A DNA stretch of 17,859 nt from Anaerolineales bacterium (GCA_016928525.1 JAFGKO010000015.1:1-17859), one strand, 5' to 3'. Positions 7,279 through 14,801 are shown, counted from the stretch's first letter. The notes: generated by a model not told the origin, from the sequence alone. Numbers and translations are program-made.

Positions 7279-8808
7279 TCAGAATTGGAAGTAGATAAAC
7301 GGTCGTTGCGTGCCGGTGTACGCTGTCCCAAAAATAAGCGTGATCGTGACGATGAGCGAATAAAGCGCCCAGCGGATGTAAGCAGGTTGGAGATTCAAAT
7401 CTTGCAATAAATTTCCTCGAAATTGCAAGATTTCTATTGTCAGTAAAACCAATAACGCAAGGATTGTGATTGCAATAAAACTTCTGGGTTCTGAAGTAAA
7501 GGGTGAGAATATGCTAAAAAAAGAATTCAGCACGGCATCTAACTTGGCGGACCTCAATCCTTCAACAAGGGCAAGGCTGGATTGCGATATGTAAGATTCC
7601 CAACCATTGAACAGACCTTTTGAGATGTAGAAAGCATCCGATATGGAATTGGCGCGGAAGAATATCCAGGCGTAGGTTACAAGGGAGAAGGTAACCAACG
7701 TGGAGAAGGCGTTTGCCAGCTTTTGGAGGCGGTCTGCGCGAAGGGCCGAAGAGATACGCGCCCAAAGGTTCTCGCTGATTCCGAAAAAGACCACGTACAG
7801 GCCATGCAACGCCCCCCAGATGACGAAGGTCCAGTTCGCGCCGTGCCAGAAGCCACTGATTAAGAAGGTGACGAATAAATTGAAAACCCAGCGTGGCCTG
7901 GCGACCCGGTTTCCGCCCAGCGGAATATACAAGTAGTCTCTAAACCAGGTTGACAAAGAAATATGCCAGCGTCCCCAGAATTCAGAAATCGATTTGGCGA
8001 AATAGGGATGGTCGAAGTTTTTCATTAAATTGATCCCCATTACCTGTGCGGAACCCAGGGCGATATCGGAATATCCGGAAAAATCGCAATAGATTTGGAC
8101 GGCAAACGCCAGCGTAGCAAATACCAAAGCTGGGCCGCTATGGTCAGCGGGGGAGTTATAAATGGGATCGACTAGCAGCGCCATCCGATCCGCAATCACC
8201 ACCTTTTTGAACATACCCCAGGCCATCCATTTCAATCCATCCGCGATGCGTTGATAGCCGAACTTTTGCTCCGTGTGCAATTGGTGAAGGATATTTTGGG
8301 GACGCTCGATGGGCCCGGCCACTAATTGGGGATAAAACATCACATAGGTTGCGAGATAACCGAAGTGGCGTTCGGCCTTTTGGCGGCCTCTGAATACTTC
8401 GATTGTGTAGCTGAGAGACTGGAAGGTGTGAAAGGATAAACCGATTGGCAGAATGATCTCGAGATGCTTGATTGGATAGTTCCAGCCGATAAAATGAGCC
8501 AGCGAGGCCAGGTTTTCGTTTGTAAAATTGAAGTATTTGAAGAAGGCCAGCATACCGATGTTTGCTAAGATGCTTAAGACCAACAGCCATTTTCTTTTTG
8601 TGCCCTTTAGTTTCTCCAATCCCAGCCCGGCAAAATAATCGATTGTGATCGTGATCGCCAGGATGAATATATATTTGGGAATGAAAGTCATATAGAAATA
8701 ACAACTGGCCGAGAGGATCAACATCCAGCGGAAGCGGTGGGGCAACAGGAAATATGCGCTTGTGACGACAGGAAAGAACAAGAGAAAGTGAAAAGAATTG
8801 AATAACAT
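7279..8808 (-). CDS. MBOAT family O-acyltransferase (AlgI/PatA/DltB-like)
   Basis: This 509-residue polytopic membrane protein has many hydrophobic segments. The core of the family is plain: EFWGRWHISLSTWFRDYLYIPLGGNR, then SGFWHGANW with the invariant catalytic H322, and WGALHGLY with a second histidine at 335. The N-terminus (MLFNSFHFLLFFPVV) and the YAWIFFRA motif near 400 are typical of AlgI-type members. The enzyme moves an acyl, usually acetyl, group from a cytoplasmic donor across the membrane for O-acylation of a cell-surface or exported polysaccharide. The next gene downstream is a one-anchor SGNH-like protein, the usual partner. The ribosome site is poor (GGGGG about 8-12 bases before the ATG). 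No polysaccharide biosynthesis genes are nearby, so the target is unknown. Confidence 0.93.
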   Translation of the reverse strand: MLFNSFHFLLFFPVVTSAYFLLPHRFRWMLILSASCYFYMTFIPKYIFILAITITIDYFAGLGLEKLKGTKRKWLLVLSILANIGMLAFFKYFNFTNENLASLAHFIGWNYPIKHLEIILPIGLSFHTFQSLSYTIEVFRGRQKAERHFGYLATYVMFYPQLVAGPIERPQNILHQLHTEQKFGYQRIADGLKWMAWGMFKKVVIADRMALLVDPIYNSPADHSGPALVFATLAFAVQIYCDFSGYSDIALGSAQVMGINLMKNFDHPYFAKSISEFWGRWHISLSTWFRDYLYIPLGGNRVARPRWVFNLFVTFLISGFWHGANWTFVIWGALHGLYVVFFGISENLWARISSALRADRLQKLANAFSTLVTFSLVTYAWIFFRANSISDAFYISKGLFNGWESYISQSSLALVEGLRSAKLDAVLNSFFSIFSPFTSEPRSFIAITILALLVLLTIEILQFRGNLLQDLNLQPAYIRWALYSLIVTITLIFGTAYTGTQRPFIYFQF

Positions 8809-8838
8809 GTACTGAAACCCCCAGGCGGGAGTGCAGGG

Positions 8839-8867
8839 ATTATACTATTGCTTCTTGCATAAATCGC
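8839..8867 (-). promoter_or_regulatory. Possible promoter of the MBOAT operon
   Basis: On the minus strand a perfect TATAAT (plus-strand 8839-8844) lies about 30 bases before the MBOAT start. The -35 position at 17-base spacing (8862-8867) reads GCGATT and is poor, so the call rests on the -10 box and position alone. Confidence 0.35.
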
Positions 8868-9002
8868 TAAACCTTCAAGTCAGCTTTTTCAGAGAAAAAA
8901 TGAACTGTTAGGTTTAGATAATTGCGCAATACTTTGTAGTTTTCCGTCCCTGGTTTATGTTTTTTGCCTAAAGCATTCCCATTCCCTTGCTAATCGGGCT
9001 AT

Positions 9003-9026
9003 TTTTATCATATATATATGATAAAA
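9003..9026. promoter_or_regulatory. Perfect 24-bp AT palindrome before the Tat-exported protein gene
   Basis: The half-site TTTTATCATATA (9003-9014) is followed directly by its exact reverse complement (9015-9026), with no loop. It sits five bases before AAGGGAG (9032-9038), the ribosome site of the gene at 9044, in a divergent intergenic region. It overlaps any likely -10 box (TATATA at 9011 is 18 bases after TTGCTA at 8987). It could be a dimeric repressor operator or an mRNA hairpin beside the ribosome site. No regulator gene is next to it. Confidence 0.6.
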
Positions 9027-9043
9027 TATTCAAGGGAGATCCT

Positions 9044-11272
9044 ATGCCAGAAACCAGCCAGCAGGAAGCCGAAGACTATCAAGGAGTCTCGCGGCGTGAC
9101 TTCCTGAAATTTTTTTCCTTGATGATTGGGGGGTTGGCATTGCCGCGCGCTTATCTAAGTGCGCTCGAACCAGCGCTTGCGGCCCCGAACCATACCTCTT
9201 TTATCCCACAACCCTACTTCCAATGGCAAAATGAATTTTTATGCAAAACCATCTACCCCATGCGCGAGGCAAAGCTGCGCGACTTTCTTATATATTACAT
9301 GGAAGTCGATATCTGGTCGCAATACAAGGACAAGGATATCAACGCCCTGACAAACGAAGTGAACGCATATAAAAAGGCCTGGGAAGCGAACGCGATTGCG
9401 GCTCTAAAAGAATACACCTCGCTGCGCGATTATTTCTTGAAGGAGGATGTCCGTGAGGACTATTCCGAATTCCGGCCGATCGATGAAGCGGAACTGACCG
9501 AGATCAACAGATTTCATGCCTTATTCGTGGATAGCTGGCCTAAGGATATCCGCGGTGAACGCAGCTTTGTGGAAGGCATAATCCCATACTGGGCGCGACA
9601 CCGCAACGGCATCCGCGACTGGATCAATTCGCGCACTCGCAGGCACGCGGCGATGAACCCCGGTCATCCCAAGTACATTCCGGAAGGCGAGGAATTGAGA
9701 TTCAAAGAAAGCGTAACACTACCGATGGCCGAGCAGGAGATGGATCAACTGCGCACGTTCCTCGCCACGTATGACAAAATCGAAGAGCGCAAGCTGGCCT
9801 GGTATAGACTTTCTAAAAGCGACCCGAATTTCAAAACACCCGAAGCGGAGTACCTCGCGAAGTATCCGCCTGACCTGCAAGTCACCATTGGTGATATTGC
9901 GCGTTGGAAAGTGGAGGAGTACACAAAGTCCATCGCAAAGAAAAATCAATATGAATTATTGGATATGATAAATCAGCGTTTCCAAAAGGAGCCGCAGCGA
10001 TTCCCGCAATGGTTGCAATACATGCTTGTGCATTTTTCAGGCATGCGCTACGCCAGCGCACATTACTCATGGGCTGACCCCGGGGATCTGCTGGTCAGGC
10101 TACAAGCTCCAAAAATCGAAGCGGAGATCAAAATACTGGACGATGCGACGGTCGAAAAACTTTGCCAGGAAAAGGTCGCTGCCTATGAAACACCGGCCGG
10201 GGCAGCGCAGCCGAAGCTGGCCAGGGCGCAGGAAAAGGAGTGGCGGGACAAGATCGGCTGGTACTTGCCCAATTGCAAATCGAACAGCGCAGGAGCGCGC
10301 CGCCAGGGGTTGACAGACTTGCGCAAGGCCGAGGACGCTTACGAGATCTGGAGCAAATCCACCCAGGATGTGCTGGAAACCTTACGGTCCATGCAAGCGA
10401 GCTTCCCGAGTTGGGCCTGGAAGGAGATCGTCAAGTTCACGCCGCTGCGCGTAACGGAAGTCTCTGACCCGGATTGGGAAAGACTCACGCCGCAGGAAGT
10501 GGAAGATCGCAACGCGCAGCAGAGCAGCGCTATGCGCGCGATAATGGATGCCTGGGAGTATCTCGATCCATCCGCGTGGCGCGAGGAACACGGGCGCACG
10601 CTCGAATTGATCGTCTCGCGCCTGGTGTGCAACGAAGCCGCGGAGCATTGCCAGCACGTTCGCGGGCAGCTGCCTCCCGGCGGGTTGGCGGCCAGACCGA
10701 AGTGGTATCTCGATGCGGAAGGCAAAACCCCCGGCGCATATTTCGTCAGGCCAACCTCGGAAAAGGATTACACCCAGGGCGCGAGCATCCTGTGGCTGCG
10801 CTTTGTCAATTTTTCAGCAATGACCCCGTCAGAGTGGCAGATCGCAAAGCCGGTCGAGACGAAACAAAAGGTGGGCTTGCTGCCGGCCGAGGTCAAAACG
10901 AAGAAGAAGGCCAGGGATGGCGGCTGGGTGTATAAGCTCGGCCAGGTGATCACGCGCTCTCGCACGACCATCACGACTGATAAACAGAGAGTGGTCGAAA
11001 ACCAATGGCTGCGCTGGATCCACGAAGCCACGGTGGCTGAGGTGGCCGAAACCGCCGAGGGCATGATGGTGCTCACCTTCGAGACATCCTTGCCCGGCGG
11101 CGATAATGCCACCTCCGCAGTCGGGATGCACAAAACGCCGCTGCGCTGGCATCTCTCGGACGGCACGGAAGATGGATATAATCGCTCCTTTGTAGGCTAT
11201 CTCCCCGAGGGCCAGGCGCCCGTTGAGCACCTGAAAACCATGCTGGATTGGGATAAGATATTCAGCAGGTAA
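9044..11272 (+). CDS. Tat-exported protein of unknown function
   Basis: I do not recognise this 742-residue protein. Its N-terminus is a clear twin-arginine signal: SRRDFLK at 16-22, a hydrophobic stretch (FFSLMIGGLALP) and a probable cleavage site near ALA-A (46-47). Tat export implies folding in the cytoplasm, often with a cofactor, but I see no cofactor motif (no CxxCH, Fe-S cysteine cluster or molybdopterin signature). The mature part is rich in Trp, Tyr, Glu and Lys and looks mostly helical up to about residue 500; the last 150 residues look more beta-rich. Five cysteines are present. The ATG at 9044 follows AAGGGAG by five bases; an upstream TTG at 8987 would bury the Tat motif and run through the palindrome. 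It is transcribed away from the MBOAT operon and converges on the glycoside hydrolase lipoprotein. Confidence 0.8.
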   Translation: MPETSQQEAEDYQGVSRRDFLKFFSLMIGGLALPRAYLSALEPALAAPNHTSFIPQPYFQWQNEFLCKTIYPMREAKLRDFLIYYMEVDIWSQYKDKDINALTNEVNAYKKAWEANAIAALKEYTSLRDYFLKEDVREDYSEFRPIDEAELTEINRFHALFVDSWPKDIRGERSFVEGIIPYWARHRNGIRDWINSRTRRHAAMNPGHPKYIPEGEELRFKESVTLPMAEQEMDQLRTFLATYDKIEERKLAWYRLSKSDPNFKTPEAEYLAKYPPDLQVTIGDIARWKVEEYTKSIAKKNQYELLDMINQRFQKEPQRFPQWLQYMLVHFSGMRYASAHYSWADPGDLLVRLQAPKIEAEIKILDDATVEKLCQEKVAAYETPAGAAQPKLARAQEKEWRDKIGWYLPNCKSNSAGARRQGLTDLRKAEDAYEIWSKSTQDVLETLRSMQASFPSWAWKEIVKFTPLRVTEVSDPDWERLTPQEVEDRNAQQSSAMRAIMDAWEYLDPSAWREEHGRTLELIVSRLVCNEAAEHCQHVRGQLPPGGLAARPKWYLDAEGKTPGAYFVRPTSEKDYTQGASILWLRFVNFSAMTPSEWQIAKPVETKQKVGLLPAEVKTKKKARDGGWVYKLGQVITRSRTTITTDKQRVVENQWLRWIHEATVAEVAETAEGMMVLTFETSLPGGDNATSAVGMHKTPLRWHLSDGTEDGYNRSFVGYLPEGQAPVEHLKTMLDWDKIFSR

Positions 11273-11305
11273 GTTGCCAGAAATCGCGCCGCTTCCCTTC
11301 GGGGG

Positions 11306-13660
11306 CTATTGCCTCGACAATCGTATGATCATCGGATAGTCCTTGATCAAAAAATCATGGATGATCAAATTCCCATTCTCATCGGTTGAGATTAATTCCT
11401 GCTCGAAGCCGTTCAGGATATCTACCCCTGTGGCGCTCCAGTCCGAAAATCCAGGCAATGTGATGATAGCGGGCATGCCCGGGTCGCCCTCCACAGCCAC
11501 ACCGTTAGTCCACAGGGCGATGAGCCTGCTTCCATCCGCTCCTGCGAAAGTGAATGATTGGATATTTTTGGCCTCGGTCTGGATATCCACGGCAAATTCC
11601 TCGGGGACGACGCCGGAAAATACATTGGCGATATTCCGAATGGTATTGAAGTGGACAGGCCTTAGAGAAGACATCCCCCCCAGGCTGACAGCCACATCAT
11701 TCCCAAAATGCAAAATGATGCCTCGGGCAGTATACTTCGCCCATACAACCTCAGTGTAAGAGGGATCAGCGACATCACATCCGCCGCACTGATCGCCTCC
11801 ATAACTGATCTCTCCGGCGATAAATTCACCCTGAAAGCCGTTTTTCCTGGCCGTTTCCATGATGCTTTCCAACAAGGATGGATAGCTGGCATAATAATCA
11901 GGGTATTGTCCGCTATCAGGAATATTGCCATAGAGCGGATGCCATGACACCACATCCGCAATTCGCATCACTTCCGAATTGAGAATTTCGAATAGATATT
12001 CCCGGGAAGCTGGATGAACTGTGCCCGAAGTACAACCTACCACGACTTTGGCTTGTGGGTCGATCTCTTTGATTACCGGTATGGTTCGTTTGGCGAGATG
12101 GATGTAGTCTTCGGGCTCGATATATTGCAAGGGGAATCCGACATCCGGCTCATTCCATAATTCGTAATATTGCACGCGGCCCTTGAATTGGTTGACAATG
12201 AAACGGACATACTCCAGGTAATGGGCGATGTCTTCTTCTGTCTCGAAGCGGTGAGCAATTTCCCAGCCATCGGGGTGGTTGGCCTTGTCCCAAAAATTCA
12301 GCATGTAATAGATGGTTATCCCGTTCGAGACAAGCCGGCTGATGTTCGCGTCGAAATCGGGCGAAATATATAATTCGGGTTTATCCCAATAGAGCTCGAC
12401 CCCGCTTTGTTCGTGCGAGTAATATTCGGCCTGGTTCATGCTTATTTTCACCAGCTTCATGCCGGCAGGCGTAATTTCAACATCGATCAGGGTTTGAAAA
12501 TCCATGGGCTGCCAGAAATCTGAAAAAATACTCCCTAAGCGATTATCCTCCAAATCGCCAGAGGGTTTTGTCACTACTCTCGTTCTGGGCTGCTCGTTGC
12601 CCGATTGTAACTGTATTGTTATTGCTGGCAGGGAGAAAGCGCTGGTGCTTCCTTGCGGATCGGTCGCCGTTGCGGTCAAAAAGGGCTCATCGAACGCGGA
12701 GCCTTTCTCGAATGTAAAGACCCCATTTTCATCCGCGGCGGTCTGTCCTTCGAATACAGCCCCTTCATCACCTGCATCCGAATAGATCGATACCTCGCAA
12801 TTTGGGCATGCCAGGCCACCCACATTTCCTATCGCAGGATCGAAATCCAGCAGCAATGGCGCGAGGAGGTCGTTGTTTCCGCCGGACATAAGGGCAATTC
12901 CTGCCCCGCCGTTATCATGGATGCTGTTTTCGAAGATTGCATTCCCAACTGTGCCCGGCTGGGAAATTTCAACCCCGCTGCGACGGTTGAACGCAATCTG
13001 ATTCTTAGGGCCAACCAGGTTATCATGGGCTTCTTCCATAACGACTATCCCTGCTGTTTTGTTGCCCAGAGGCGTTACTCCATCCGGCATAACGCCAAGA
13101 TAATTTGCCGTGATCCTGTTGCCAGACGCATTCGCTCCCCACACGCCGATGCCGTAGTCGCTGTTCCCCATCACGTTGCCTTCGATCAGATTATCCTGGC
13201 CGCCGCTGATTTGCAATGCCGCGCCGGAAAAATTGATCAGCGTCAATCCACGCACCACATTGTTATCTGACAGGACCTGAATCGCGCTATCCCAGCCGTC
13301 CGGGAACTGGCTGCCATCTAAAACCACCCCTGCCGCCTCGGCATCTATGGTCACATGACCTTTCGCCAGGTCTGGCAAGGTCGAGCGTAAATAAATGGTC
13401 TTGGGATCATCACCTGGAAAGACTGCAACATCGAATGCAAGCGTGTCTCCAGGGCCTGCGGCTTGCATGGCCTCGCGCAAGGTCCCGGGACCGCCATCTT
13501 CGATGCTGGTAACGACAAGAGTCTTTCCTTTTGGCGCGGGCGTAGAGGTGACTTTTGTCGGCGCGGGTTCTGACGCAGCGCTTGTGGGGGATGAGCCACA
13601 GGCATTTAAGGCGAGTAAAAGAATGATCGAAAGAAATAATGGAATGACAACCTTTCTCAT
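11306..13660 (-). CDS. Lipoprotein with parallel beta-helix and clan GH-A-like glycoside hydrolase domains
   Basis: This 784-residue protein begins with a lipoprotein signal (MRKVVIPLFLSIILLLALNAC), lipidated cysteine C21, then a Ser/Thr/Pro linker. Residues about 48-330 resemble a right-handed beta-helix: a GTLREAMQAAGPGDTLAF opening of CSLREA type, then repeated N-rich turns (DNNVVRG, DNLIEGN, GNRITAN). From about 400 a (beta/alpha)8 glycosidase-like domain follows: YYELWNEPD with acid/base candidate E504, and FIAGEISYGG with nucleophile candidate E617, the clan GH-A arrangement (GH39- or GH5-like). The ATG at 13660 has GGAGGAG six bases upstream; a longer start would hide the signal. A good promoter precedes it. 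It is probably a surface-anchored polysaccharide-degrading enzyme. Family number and substrate are not determined. The stop is 33 bases from the convergent Tat-protein gene, with no obvious terminator between. Confidence 0.82.
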   Translation of the reverse strand: MRKVVIPLFLSIILLLALNACGSSPTSAASEPAPTKVTSTPAPKGKTLVVTSIEDGGPGTLREAMQAAGPGDTLAFDVAVFPGDDPKTIYLRSTLPDLAKGHVTIDAEAAGVVLDGSQFPDGWDSAIQVLSDNNVVRGLTLINFSGAALQISGGQDNLIEGNVMGNSDYGIGVWGANASGNRITANYLGVMPDGVTPLGNKTAGIVVMEEAHDNLVGPKNQIAFNRRSGVEISQPGTVGNAIFENSIHDNGGAGIALMSGGNNDLLAPLLLDFDPAIGNVGGLACPNCEVSIYSDAGDEGAVFEGQTAADENGVFTFEKGSAFDEPFLTATATDPQGSTSAFSLPAITIQLQSGNEQPRTRVVTKPSGDLEDNRLGSIFSDFWQPMDFQTLIDVEITPAGMKLVKISMNQAEYYSHEQSGVELYWDKPELYISPDFDANISRLVSNGITIYYMLNFWDKANHPDGWEIAHRFETEEDIAHYLEYVRFIVNQFKGRVQYYELWNEPDVGFPLQYIEPEDYIHLAKRTIPVIKEIDPQAKVVVGCTSGTVHPASREYLFEILNSEVMRIADVVSWHPLYGNIPDSGQYPDYYASYPSLLESIMETARKNGFQGEFIAGEISYGGDQCGGCDVADPSYTEVVWAKYTARGIILHFGNDVAVSLGGMSSLRPVHFNTIRNIANVFSGVVPEEFAVDIQTEAKNIQSFTFAGADGSRLIALWTNGVAVEGDPGMPAIITLPGFSDWSATGVDILNGFEQELISTDENGNLIIHDFLIKDYPMIIRLSRQ

Positions 13661-13697
13661 CTTTTTCTCCTCCAGCCTGTTCCATGTTATTTCATTC

Positions 13698-13726
13698 ACT
13701 ATACGACTTTTCGATTCCAAATTCAA
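13698..13726 (-). promoter_or_regulatory. Sigma70-type promoter of the glycoside hydrolase lipoprotein gene
   Basis: On the minus strand TTGAAT (13726-13721) and TATAGT (13703-13698) are separated by exactly 17 bases, about 38 bases before the ATG. A 7-bp inverted repeat (GCCTGTT at 13675-13681, AACAGGC at 13725-13731) brackets it and might be an operator. Confidence 0.65.
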
Positions 13727-13750
13727 CAGGCATTTTGTGATCTCTTAAAC

Positions 13751-13782
13751 GACCACTCCCCGTTGGAGGCCGGGGAGTGGTC
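13751..13782. repeat. 12-bp perfect hairpin in the divergent intergenic region
   Basis: GACCACTCCCCG (13751-13762) pairs exactly with CGGGGAGTGGTC (13771-13782) around an eight-base loop. It is GC-rich inside an AT-rich region. No T-tract follows on either strand, so it does not look like a normal terminator. On the plus strand it abuts a TTGACA (13783-13788), but no good -10 box lies at the right distance. Confidence 0.65.
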
Positions 13783-14005
13783 TTGACATAGCACACACGT
13801 TTATTACGTTAATATACAAAATATAGCACACCGTGTGTAGAAATCTTAGACATTTTAATTACAGAATTTTTAACTTGTCCCTTACCTATCAAACCTGTTA
13901 ATCAAGGCTATTGATCGGGGGGTTCGAAAAAAATAGAATTTAATAGCCGGGGCAGGTGACTGCAGCGCTTTCCCCTATATATTCCAAAAATAGGAGTGAA
14001 TCGAA
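13783..14005 (+). promoter_or_regulatory. AT-rich leader of the HU-like gene with direct repeats
   Basis: This 223-base AT-rich stretch holds no gene. It has TTGACA (13783-13788), two direct copies of ATAGCACAC (13788-13796 and 13823-13831, 35 bases apart) and a short palindrome CACAC-C-GTGTG (13827-13837). Candidate -10 boxes (TTAATA at 13809) are badly spaced, so the promoter of the gene at 14006 is not fixed. AGGAG at 13992-13996 is its ribosome site. Confidence 0.4.
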
Positions 14006-14404
14006 ATGACAAATAAAATCAAGGCCTGGGCCAGGTTCGGCCCGCGGCTGGAACCCAAAGATCCGATGGACCCGGAAGAGATCATCGAGAACATGGTCAA
14101 AGCCACCAACCAGAGCCGCGGCTCGGTGCTGGCTGTGCTCTCGGAGCTGGACGTGCAGCTCGAGAGCGGGTTGAAGGCCGGGCGTGCGGTGCGCCTGCCC
14201 AACGGCACGCATTACCGCCCGGTCGGCAAGAAGGACGGCAGCGTGGACATCCAGGTGCGCGTCAACCCTGCCATCGACCGGAACGTCAACGTGAACTTCC
14301 GCGGCAAGTGGCGCAACGCCGAGAACATCGGCAAGAGCGAGGCGGAGATCATCGCGCTGTGGAACGAGGCCTACCCCGAAGAACCGATTGAGATTGTGGA
14401 GTAG
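14006..14404 (+). CDS. HU-family DNA-binding protein
   Basis: This 132-residue protein resembles HU/IHF, in particular the HU-like domain described from Bacteroidetes. Residues about 24-100 show the fold's landmarks: helices EEIIENMVKATNQSRGSVLAVLSELDVQLESGLKAG, then RAVRLPNGTHYRPVGKKDGS (the HU site of the VRLGDLG-type turn) and a basic beta arm VNPAIDRNVNVNFRGKWRN. The tail is acidic (YPEEPIEIVE). It probably binds and bends DNA as a dimer in the nucleoid or at specific sites. The ATG follows AGGAG by nine bases. The gene is strikingly GC-rich compared with the AT-rich sequence on both sides, and lies alone between large non-coding repeat stretches. A structural nucleoid role or a role on the neighbouring repeats are both possible; neither is shown. 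Confidence 0.83.
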   Translation: MTNKIKAWARFGPRLEPKDPMDPEEIIENMVKATNQSRGSVLAVLSELDVQLESGLKAGRAVRLPNGTHYRPVGKKDGSVDIQVRVNPAIDRNVNVNFRGKWRNAENIGKSEAEIIALWNEAYPEEPIEIVE

Positions 14405-14413
14405 CCCTGACAG

Positions 14414-14454
14414 GGATCAAGCCAGCTAGATTTTGAATGTAGCTGGCTTGATCC
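14414..14454. repeat. 15-bp perfect hairpin after the HU-like gene
   Basis: GGATCAAGCCAGCTA (14414-14428) and TAGCTGGCTTGATCC (14440-14454) are exact reverse complements around an 11-base loop, nine bases after the stop. It is followed by GGAAAAATTAATT rather than T residues, so termination here would be unusual. Its arm (ATCAAGCCAGCT) resembles the unit of the tandem repeat that follows (ATTAAGCCAATT). Confidence 0.75.
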
Positions 14455-14463
14455 GGAAAAATT

Positions 14464-14565
14464 AATTGGCTTAATGTGCGAATTAAGCCAATTGATTCAA
14501 AAATTAAGCCAATTGATTCAAAGATTAAGCCAATTCATTTGAAAATTAAGCCAATTGATTCGCAA
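14464..14565. repeat. 21-bp tandem repeat, four copies, with an inverted half-copy
   Basis: Units beginning ATTAAGCCAATTGATTCAAA start at 14482, 14503, 14524 and 14545, a period of exactly 21. Copies 1 and 2 are almost identical; copies 3 and 4 carry a few changes. Before the array AATTGGCTTAAT (14464-14475) is the exact inverse of ATTAAGCCAATT (14482-14493), so the first unit can form a 12-bp hairpin with a six-base loop. A fifth, degenerate copy in the same phase (14566 on, AAAAAGCCGCTTGATCC) is the left arm of the terminator. In one frame it reads as IKPIDSK repeats, but no credible gene is there. Confidence 0.85.
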
Positions 14566-14602
14566 AAAAAGCCGCTTGATCCACCGGTCGAGCGGCTTTT
14601 TT
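14565..14602. terminator. Strong intrinsic terminator, probably bidirectional
   Basis: AAAAAAGCCGCTTGA (14565-14579) pairs with TCGAGCGGCTTTTTT (14588-14602), one T-G wobble, around an eight-base loop. The A-run and T-run make it usable on both strands. It is the likely end of the HU-like transcript. Confidence 0.85.
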
Positions 14603-14620
14603 CTTTTCTGCCGTACAAAT

Positions 14621-14740
14621 GTCATTCGAAGGCGGCGGGTTTCGATACGCAAAGTACGCTACTCAACCACCGCCGCCTGAAGCAATCTCCTAGCGCTTTT
14701 AGCGGTGAATTTGCTTGAGAATGGGGGATTGCCTCGCGCA
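14621..14740. repeat. Dispersed intergenic repeat relic with a second repeat nested inside
   Basis: The outer element begins GTCATTCGAAGGCGGCG, continues CTGAAGCAATCTCC (14678-14691) and ends GGGGATTGCCTCGCG. GCAATCTCC and GGGGATTGC form loose inverted arms, the layout of the widespread GTCATTGCGA...GAAGCAATCTCC repeat. Inside it, 14638-14671 reads GGTTTCGATACGC...CTACTCAACCACC, which resembles a separate dispersed repeat known from many genomes. The outer repeat appears split between GGCGGCG (14631-14637) and GCCGCC (14672-14677). Both identifications are from memory of such repeats, without a search. Confidence 0.5.
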
Positions 14741-14801
14741 CCAGCCCTGCCATCTCGCACCGGCGTGCTCGCGGCACGAACGGTGGCGGGCGGTGCCAGG
14801 G

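Noticed and set aside
8987..9043. Longer start of the Tat-exported protein, giving an extra hydrophobic segment
   Set aside because: A TTG start without a ribosome site that would move the twin-arginine signal inward; AAGGGAG before the ATG at 9044 decides.
11273..11305. Terminator between the convergent Tat-protein and glycosidase genes
   Set aside because: Only a CCC-TTCG-GGG mini-stem is present, too short and without a T-tract.
12653..13270. 205-residue plus-strand open frame within the glycoside hydrolase lipoprotein gene
   Set aside because: It is antisense to the beta-helix coding region, which has a clear signal, promoter and ribosome site; the frame has none.
13751..13782. Terminator reading of the 12-bp hairpin
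   Set aside because: No T-run follows on either strand, and it lies upstream, not downstream, of both adjacent genes.
14464..14565. CRISPR array
   Set aside because: The 21-bp copies are directly contiguous with no unique spacers, and there are no cas genes.
14476..14718. 80-residue frame with IKPIDSK repeats
   Set aside because: The repeats come from a 21-bp DNA array, the frame runs through a terminator hairpin and a dispersed repeat, and it has a GTG start without a ribosome site.
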